NCBI GenBank assembly: GCA_016721565.1
Contig: JADKHW010000018.1
Span: 1 to 39,745, forward strand
Source of the DNA: a bacterium
GTDB lineage: Bacteria > Electryoneota > RPQS01
DNA: 39,745 bases
Direction of reading: 5' to 3'
The translations under genes were made by a program, and so were the position numbers. A model generated the notes under the pieces. The model did not search any database. It had not been told where the DNA came from and saw nothing but the letters and a program-made list of their open reading frames with translations. This document shows positions 34,961 to 39,745 of this stretch, piece after piece (positions within the stretch are counted from its first letter, which is position 1; each line of letters opens with the position of its first letter).

Positions 34961-36832
34961 ATGGCTATACAACATACTTATGATGTCGTCGTGATCGGCG
35001 GCGGACATGCGGGGATTGAGGCGGCTCTTGCCACTTCCCGCATGGGGCTTCGCACCTGTCTGGTGACGCAGAATCTTCAAACTATTGGCCAAATGTCCTG
35101 CAATCCGGCCATCGGCGGGCTTGCTAAAGGCCAATTAGTCAAGGAGATAGATGCGCTGGGCGGCGAAATGGGGCGGCTTGCCGATCTCGCTACGGTGCAG
35201 TTTCGGATGCTGAATCGCTCGAAAGGGCCGGCGGTCTGGTCGCCGCGTGCGCAATGCGATAGAGTTCTCTATGCTCGTGAGGCCCGCAAAATACTGGATT
35301 CTCAGCGCAATCTTGATCTCAAACAGAATACAATCATAGACTTCGAGACAACTGGCGGACGACTTTCGGCTTGCATTGCCCATAGCGGACAGCGCATAGA
35401 GTGCCGCGCCGCCGTGCTTTGCGCCGGGACGTTTCTGAATGGGCTGTTGCACATGGGGGATTGGCAGCTCCCGGGTGGGCGGATAGGCGAGGCACCTTCG
35501 CTCGGACTCTCGGAAATGCTGATGAAACAGGGATTTGAGGTGGGCCGCCTGAAGACCGGCACCCCCCCGCGCCTCGATGGTCGCACCATTAACTATTCCG
35601 TCTGCGAACACCAACCCGGAGACGGCCGCATCATTCCCTTCTCGGTGCGCTCGCCAAAAGCTGTCTATGATCAGCTCTCTTGCCATCTAACTTATACAAA
35701 TACAAAGACTCACGATATTCTACGCGACGGTTTACACCGCTCACCGCTGTTTTCAGGCCGAATCACGGGCCGCGGGCCGCGCTATTGTCCTTCAATTGAA
35801 GATAAGATCGTGCGCTTCTCCGATAAGGACAGGCATCAGATCTTCCTCGAACCCGAAGGCTGGGACACGTTCGAAGTCTATATGAACGGGTTTAGCTCAA
35901 GTCTTCCGGAAGATGTTCAATTTGAAGCACTTAGAACTGTCCCCGGACTCGAAGACACCGAAATGATGCGGCCCGGATATGCGGTCGAATATGACTTTTT
36001 CCCTGCTCATCAGCTCCATTACTCCTTAGAAACTAAGGTGATAGAAGGCCTGTTCTTCGCCGGTCAGATCAACGGCACAACGGGATACGAGGAAGCCGCC
36101 GCTCAAGGGTTGATTGCAGGAGTGAACGCCGCTCAGAAACTGAACGGCGGTAATTCTCTGATACTCGGAAGAGACCAAGCCTACATCGGCGTCCTGATTG
36201 ACGACCTGATCACCAAGACCCCCGACGAACCCTACCGCATGTTCACGTCGCGCGCCGAGCACCGCCTGATATTGCGTCAAGACAATGCAGATCAACGCTT
36301 AACAGAGATAGGCCGGGAGCTGGGGCTGGTCACAGATCAGCAGTATGACGGTTATTTAGAAAAGAAACAAAAACTTAATCAGATAACCGCGCTCCTGCAC
36401 GACACCCGGTTAGACGAACTCGCCGAATCCGGCCTACTTTCCGACCCAAAGCTCAAAGGTAGCCGCTTCTCAGCCATCCTAAAGCGCCCCGAAGCCGACC
36501 TGACCTCGATGCTGAAAGATAGCCCACAACTGGCCAGAAAGGTCGAAGAAGAACTCGATGAAGACCTGATTGCAGCTGTGGAAATGGATGTAAAATATGA
36601 AGGTTACATCGCCCGCGAACGGCAGCGCGCCGACCAGGTGAGACGCTGGGAAGAGGTCAAACTACCTGTAGATATTGACCTTTGGGCCGTCCATTCTATG
36701 TCCCACGAAGCTCGCGAGAAGATAAACCACTTCAAACCCAAGACTTTAGGCCAGGCCGGAAGAATCAGCGGCGTGCGGCCTTCGGACACTTCAGCCTTGC
36801 TGATTCACATGAAAAAACTCGGCCATTTGTAA
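34961..36832 (+). CDS. mnmG: tRNA uridine 5-carboxymethylaminomethyl modification enzyme MnmG (GidA)
   Basis: This intact 623-residue product opens TYDVVVIGGGHAGIEAALAT, the FAD-binding Rossmann motif. GidA signatures include MSCNPAIGGLAKGQLVKEID, LKTGTPPRLDGRTINYS and GLFFAGQINGTTGYEEAAAQ. The C-terminal helical domain ends RISGVRPSDTSALLIHMKKL. With MnmE it modifies U34 of certain tRNAs, using FAD and methylene-THF. It is followed by a parS/DnaA-box intergenic region and rsmG, the order found around many bacterial origins. It is separated from mnmE by about 16.5 kb of accessory DNA. Confidence 0.97.
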   Translation: MAIQHTYDVVVIGGGHAGIEAALATSRMGLRTCLVTQNLQTIGQMSCNPAIGGLAKGQLVKEIDALGGEMGRLADLATVQFRMLNRSKGPAVWSPRAQCDRVLYAREARKILDSQRNLDLKQNTIIDFETTGGRLSACIAHSGQRIECRAAVLCAGTFLNGLLHMGDWQLPGGRIGEAPSLGLSEMLMKQGFEVGRLKTGTPPRLDGRTINYSVCEHQPGDGRIIPFSVRSPKAVYDQLSCHLTYTNTKTHDILRDGLHRSPLFSGRITGRGPRYCPSIEDKIVRFSDKDRHQIFLEPEGWDTFEVYMNGFSSSLPEDVQFEALRTVPGLEDTEMMRPGYAVEYDFFPAHQLHYSLETKVIEGLFFAGQINGTTGYEEAAAQGLIAGVNAAQKLNGGNSLILGRDQAYIGVLIDDLITKTPDEPYRMFTSRAEHRLILRQDNADQRLTEIGRELGLVTDQQYDGYLEKKQKLNQITALLHDTRLDELAESGLLSDPKLKGSRFSAILKRPEADLTSMLKDSPQLARKVEEELDEDLIAAVEMDVKYEGYIARERQRADQVRRWEEVKLPVDIDLWAVHSMSHEAREKINHFKPKTLGQAGRISGVRPSDTSALLIHMKKLGHL

Positions 36833-37014
36833 GCTCTTGTTTTAGAGTGTTTCACGTGAAACATCCACATTCTCTCGTGGATAACTATGTGGATTTGCTC
36901 AAGATAGATTCACAAAAATCGCATTAAGTCCCGCATTATCAGACTCCAACGAATAAGGATTATATGAGACAGCTTCTGCAATTCCTGTGGACAAGCTGTG
37001 AATAGAATTATACT
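36833..37014. other. mnmG-rsmG intergenic region with clustered DnaA-box-like sites
   Basis: Within 182 bp there are CGTGGATAA (36876-36884), TGTGGACAA (36986-36994) and TGTGAATAG (36997-37005), each one mismatch from a DnaA box (TTATNCACA or its complement), plus weaker TGTGGATTT (36888-36896) and ACATCCACA (36861-36869). TTATCCACT lies just downstream inside rsmG (37349-37357). A perfect parS is included. In Escherichia coli oriC also adjoins mnmG. This is a second candidate origin or DnaA-titration site. Confidence 0.5.
36848..36863. promoter_or_regulatory. Perfect parS site (ParB-binding centromere)
   Basis: TGTTTCACGTGAAACA is an exact 16-bp palindrome identical to the conserved bacterial parS consensus. 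It lies 16 bp after the mnmG stop. It is expected to nucleate ParB for origin segregation; parA/parB are not in the window. Confidence 0.95.
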
Positions 37015-37581
37015 TTGACACCAGAACAGCAGACCCATCTGCAACACTATATGCGCCGCGTGGCCGAAGCCGGGATTCCGTTGGTATCTCAGGCTGATCG
37101 TGCGCGGCTGGAAGAGCGACATCTTGCTCCGTCTTTGGCGGGGCTTGAACTGCTCCCGGAAACCGGGAACGTACTCGACATTGGTAGCGGCGGCGGCTTT
37201 CCGGCTATTCCGTTGGCTCTCCTAACTCCTCATTTGACATGGACTTTGGTTGAGTCAAACTCAAGAAAAGCAGCCTTTTTGACGCGTGTTTCACGTGAAA
37301 CAGAGCTTGATCAAAGGGTTACGGTGGTTTGTTCACGTGTCGAAGACCTTATCCACTCTGAGGTGGGGAGATTCGACTGCATCACCGCCCGAGCAGTGAC
37401 GGAACTGCCGCTCTTGATGAAGTGGTGCCGCCCGTTGATGAACATTGACTGCGTGCTCCTGTTCTGGAAGGGCCGGGAGTGGAGACAGGAAGCCTGGCCT
37501 GAGGAATTGGGTCTCAAGTTACTCACAGAACTCAACTTAGCTGACGGAAGTCGGTTGATTAAACTGTTTATCGAAAAGTGA
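37015..37581 (+). CDS. rsmG: 16S rRNA (guanine(527)-N(7))-methyltransferase RsmG (GidB)
   Basis: The 188-residue product starts at TTG 37015 (MTPEQQTHLQHYMRRVAEAG). The SAM-binding motif is GNVLDIGSGGGFPAIPLALL, followed by TLVESNSRKAAFLTRVSRET and FDCITARAVTELPLLMKWC, all typical of GidB. It is slightly shorter at the N-terminus than many homologues. It methylates G527 in 16S rRNA. A perfect parS palindrome lies inside the coding region (37287-37302). Its stop overlaps the GTG start of murQ (GTGA). parAB, commonly next, are absent. Confidence 0.95.
   Translation: MTPEQQTHLQHYMRRVAEAGIPLVSQADRARLEERHLAPSLAGLELLPETGNVLDIGSGGGFPAIPLALLTPHLTWTLVESNSRKAAFLTRVSRETELDQRVTVVCSRVEDLIHSEVGRFDCITARAVTELPLLMKWCRPLMNIDCVLLFWKGREWRQEAWPEELGLKLLTELNLADGSRLIKLFIEK
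37287..37302. promoter_or_regulatory. Second perfect parS site, inside rsmG
   Basis: TGTTTCACGTGAAACA occurs again, exactly, 439 bp from the first copy and within the rsmG coding region (codons for VSRET). Intragenic parS sites are common near origins. Two exact copies in half a kilobase make chance very unlikely. Confidence 0.95.
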
Positions 37582-38530
37582 AAGAAACCGTATTCAAAGA
37601 ACTGGCGGGGCTTTCGACCGAGGCCCGCAATCCGGACACGATGAATCTCGACTCGATGACGACGCGCGAGATTCTGGAAGCCATGAACCGCGAAGATCGC
37701 AAGGTGCCGGAGATTGTGGCGGCGGCGATTCCTGAAATTGAGGTGCTCGTTGAGCACATTGTGTCTGCCCTTCAAAAGGGTGGCCGTCTCCTTTATATAG
37801 GTGCGGGGACATCGGGGAGGTTGGGGGTGCTGGATGCTTCGGAATGCCCGCCGACGTTTGGGACGGATCCGACTTTGGTGCAGGGGTTCATTGCCGGGGG
37901 GTATGAGTCACTCCGGAAGGCGGCGGAGGGGGCTGAGGATAATCCGGACGGCGCGATTCACGATTTTGAATTGTGCTGTTTGGGGCATGAGGATGTGGTG
38001 GTGGGGATTACGGCTTCGCGAAGGACGCCTTATGTCTTGGGTGGTTTATCATACGCTAAGAAGCATGGATGTTATACTGCGCTCCTCATATGTAACCATT
38101 TTATGCCAAGCATGGGATGAGGAGGCCACCCTGGACCCCAATGCGCAGACGCGAACACCCGAGCAGGGGGATTCGAGAGACCTGATGTTATTATCTCATT
38201 GCCTGTGGGGCCGGAAGTTTTGACGGGATCTACGCGGTTGAAGGCGGGGACGGCGACGAAGCTCGCGCTGAACATGATTACGACGGCGGCGTGGGTGCGG
38301 ATGGGGAAGTGTTACGGGAATTTGATGGTGGATTTGCGGATGGGGAGTCAGAAGCTGCAGGCGCGCGCGCGGCGGATAATGATTGCGATCACCGACTGTG
38401 ATTACGAGTGGGCCGACGAACTATTGACCGAAGCTCACGGCGAACTGAAGACCGCGTTGGTGATGCACTTCCGTGGTGTGACGGCGGAGCCGTGCGCGGG
38501 TTTGGAGGAAGGGGGGGGGGGGGAGAGGGG
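37578..38530 (+). CDS. murQ: N-acetylmuramic acid 6-phosphate etherase MurQ (disrupted)
   Basis: GTG at 37578 overlaps the rsmG stop. The SIS-domain signature GAGTSGRLGVLDASECPPTF is clear, preceded by ARNPDTMNLDSMTTREILEA. After 38060 the frame breaks: an in-frame TGA occurs at 38118, and the segment DEEATLDPNAQTRTPEQ lies in another frame. From 38181 the original frame returns with PDVIISLPVGPEVLTGSTRL and KAGTATKLALNMITTAAWVR. The 3' end reaches a run of 13 G residues near 38510 and loses its stop. MurQ cleaves the lactyl ether of MurNAc-6-P in cell-wall recycling. It has two compensating shifts plus a damaged end. Confidence 0.85.
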
Positions 38531-38573
38531 TCGGAAAGTCAAAACAAACTCAAAAACAGGGCGAGAACCAGGC

Positions 38574-39543
38574 ATGAAAACAACTAAAATCACTCATTCG
38601 CTCACACTTAAGTGGTGATGCCGAGCGATTCTTTATGACAGCGCTCCAAGTCGCAGCACATGAAGCTATCCAAGGGCACGGTTCACTTGCTAATGACATT
38701 CGCGAAATCGTCGATGGGCGCGAAGAACCCAGACCAGCGTGGTGCAAAGACGCTGTAGACTCGATTTAAAAGGACTGGTTCTATCTGAAGAACCTACAAC
38801 GCCCCTTTCCTCTCTGGTCATGCCTCAAACACTGTTAGTTCGAATTCAAAGAGTCATTGAAGAGTATCGGCAACAAAACAAATTAAAGAGTCACGGTCTT
38901 GGACATAGACGAAAGATTCTGCTCATTGGTCCACCTGGAACAGGTAAATCAATGACTGCTCGTGTTCTTGCAAAAGAGTTGCGATTGGAATTACATAGTA
39001 TACAAGTTGACAAGATGGTCACCAAATTCATGGGCGAGACCGCAGCAAAACTCCGACAAGTTTTTGATCTTATAAACGAAGTTCCTGGAGTATATTTGTT
39101 TGATGAGTTCGACGCAATTGGAAGTGATAGAAGCTTAGATAATGACGTTGGGAAATGGGACGCGTATTAAACGCCTTCCTTCCTTCAGTTTATGGAGCAA
39201 GACAAATCGGAGAGTCTGATAATTGCGGCCTCAAACAATCCTGCATTACTTGATGACGCACTCTTTCGACGGTTTGATGATGTGCTCTATTATGAGCTTC
39301 CAAAATCTGTAGATCGGAAACGAATCATCAAGAATGTAAGCGGCACATTTTTGCCTGTAGTAAACCAGTGGCAAACAATGATATCTGCCAGCAATGGCCT
39401 AAGTCACGCCGAGATCGATTTAGCCGGCACAAAGATGCAATCAAGCAAGCGATTCTTAGTGATTTGAAGCGCATCCCAGTGTCACTCTTGGCAAAATGTT
39501 GAAGGAACGGAAGGCAACCCGCAGAGGAAAGACAAAGGAGTAA
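38574..39543 (+). CDS. AAA+ ATPase, partner of a downstream S8 peptidase (frameshifted)
   Basis: The reconstructed protein of about 320 residues starts at ATG 38574 (MKTTKITHSLTL), continues after a shift with SGDAERFFMTALQVAAHEAI, and then carries Walker A LIGPPGTGKSMTARVLAKEL, Walker B VYLFDEFDAIGSD, sensor AASNNPALLDDALFRRFDD and an AAA lid. The C-terminus AIKQAILSDLKRIPVSLLAK plus MLKERKATRRGKTKE ends at TAA 39541. At least five one-base shifts are needed (near 38610, 38765, 39150, 39180, 39445 and 39495). The next gene starts 3 bp later. It looks like a stand-alone AAA+ unit that would act on or regulate its partner. Confidence 0.75.
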
Positions 39544-39546
39544 GTC

Positions 39547-39745
39547 ATGCCGGGCGAGCGCTATCAACTCATATTTCTCGGAGACATCGCACAAACTCAG
39601 CGTTATACTAGTCCACGTAAGGGGAGTTGAGCCGGGAGCCACCTATGCCTACACGGATCGAGTAGCGCACAGTACCTATCTAAACGAGCAATTAAATCAG
39701 GCGTGGCAAGTCGCAGATCAAGAAGGAAGAAGAAGCCGGTTCGTG
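39547..39745 (+). CDS. Probable S8 (subtilisin-like) peptidase, N-terminus only
   Basis: The ATG at 39547 begins MPGERYQLIFLGDIAQTQRY, then TSPRKG; after frame shifts near 39628-39650 comes RVAHSTYLNEQLNQAWQVAD, running off the window. The motif order (short beta strand, YTSPR, then RDR..H...L...L..AW) resembles the N-terminus of S8 peptidases that are encoded next to AAA+ ATPases. The catalytic Asp/His/Ser region is outside the window, so the family call is provisional. The 3-bp spacing to the ATPase gene supports an operon. Confidence 0.5.

Noticed and set aside
37331..37340. GTTCACGTGT inside rsmG as a third parS
   Set aside because: Only the central CACGTG matches; the outer half-sites do not fit the 16-bp palindrome.

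Overview
The window looks like an origin-proximal segment of a bacterial chromosome, probably from an uncultured lineage of the Fibrobacteres-Chlorobi-Bacteroidetes (FCB) superphylum. The evidence is the classic dnaN-dnaA / rpmH-rnpA-yidD-yidC / mnmE / mnmG-rsmG gene set, plus secreted proteins ending in type IX secretion (T9SS)-like sorting domains (YPNPF...). Species or phylum cannot be fixed from the sequence alone.

Layout. 1-7214 (all minus): two small membrane proteins, three large secreted proteins (beta-propeller/ASH-like, Fn3-like, beta-helix) and an M48 metalloprotease. 7281-10550 (minus): a DciA-like DUF721 protein, dnaN and dnaA. 10551-11151: a gene-free divergent region with promoters on both sides and DnaA-box-like sites. 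11152-13646 (plus): rpmH, rnpA, yidD, yidC. 13834-16020: an interspersed repeat, an Mrr-type restriction endonuclease and a coiled-coil protein. 16021-17037: an error-ridden remnant of a secreted repeat protein. 17038-20974: mnmE, an unknown conserved protein, queF, an MNT/HEPN pair and a HAD phosphatase. 20951-24687: a TetR regulator with a visible operator, three DinB-fold proteins, a diheme cytochrome c and an AAC(6')-like acetyltransferase. 24699-28423: three TPR proteins sharing a C-terminal tail. 28442-33132: two tandem MDR oxidoreductases, cstA, a G/C-only tract and a TfoX-N protein. 33231-34826: a secreted protein and an abortive-infection family protein. 34961-38530: mnmG, rsmG, murQ, with two perfect 16-bp parS palindromes. 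38574-39745: an AAA+ ATPase followed by the start of a probable S8 peptidase.

How the parts relate. The ancestral cluster yidC-mnmE-mnmG-rsmG has been opened at two places by accessory genes. Several of these are defence- or toxin-like (Mrr, MNT/HEPN, Abi_C, AAA+/S8). A composite intergenic repeat family lies directly upstream of three of the inserted genes. The parS sites and DnaA boxes around mnmG/rsmG mark the region as centromere- and origin-proximal. Gene polarity diverges at dnaA/rpmH.

Quality caveat. Many genes, including the essential rnpA, are broken by one-base frameshifts, several at homopolymers, and 32150-32680 is almost pure G/C homopolymer. I treat most frameshifts as probable assembly errors rather than true pseudogenes, and describe such genes as one reconstructed feature.
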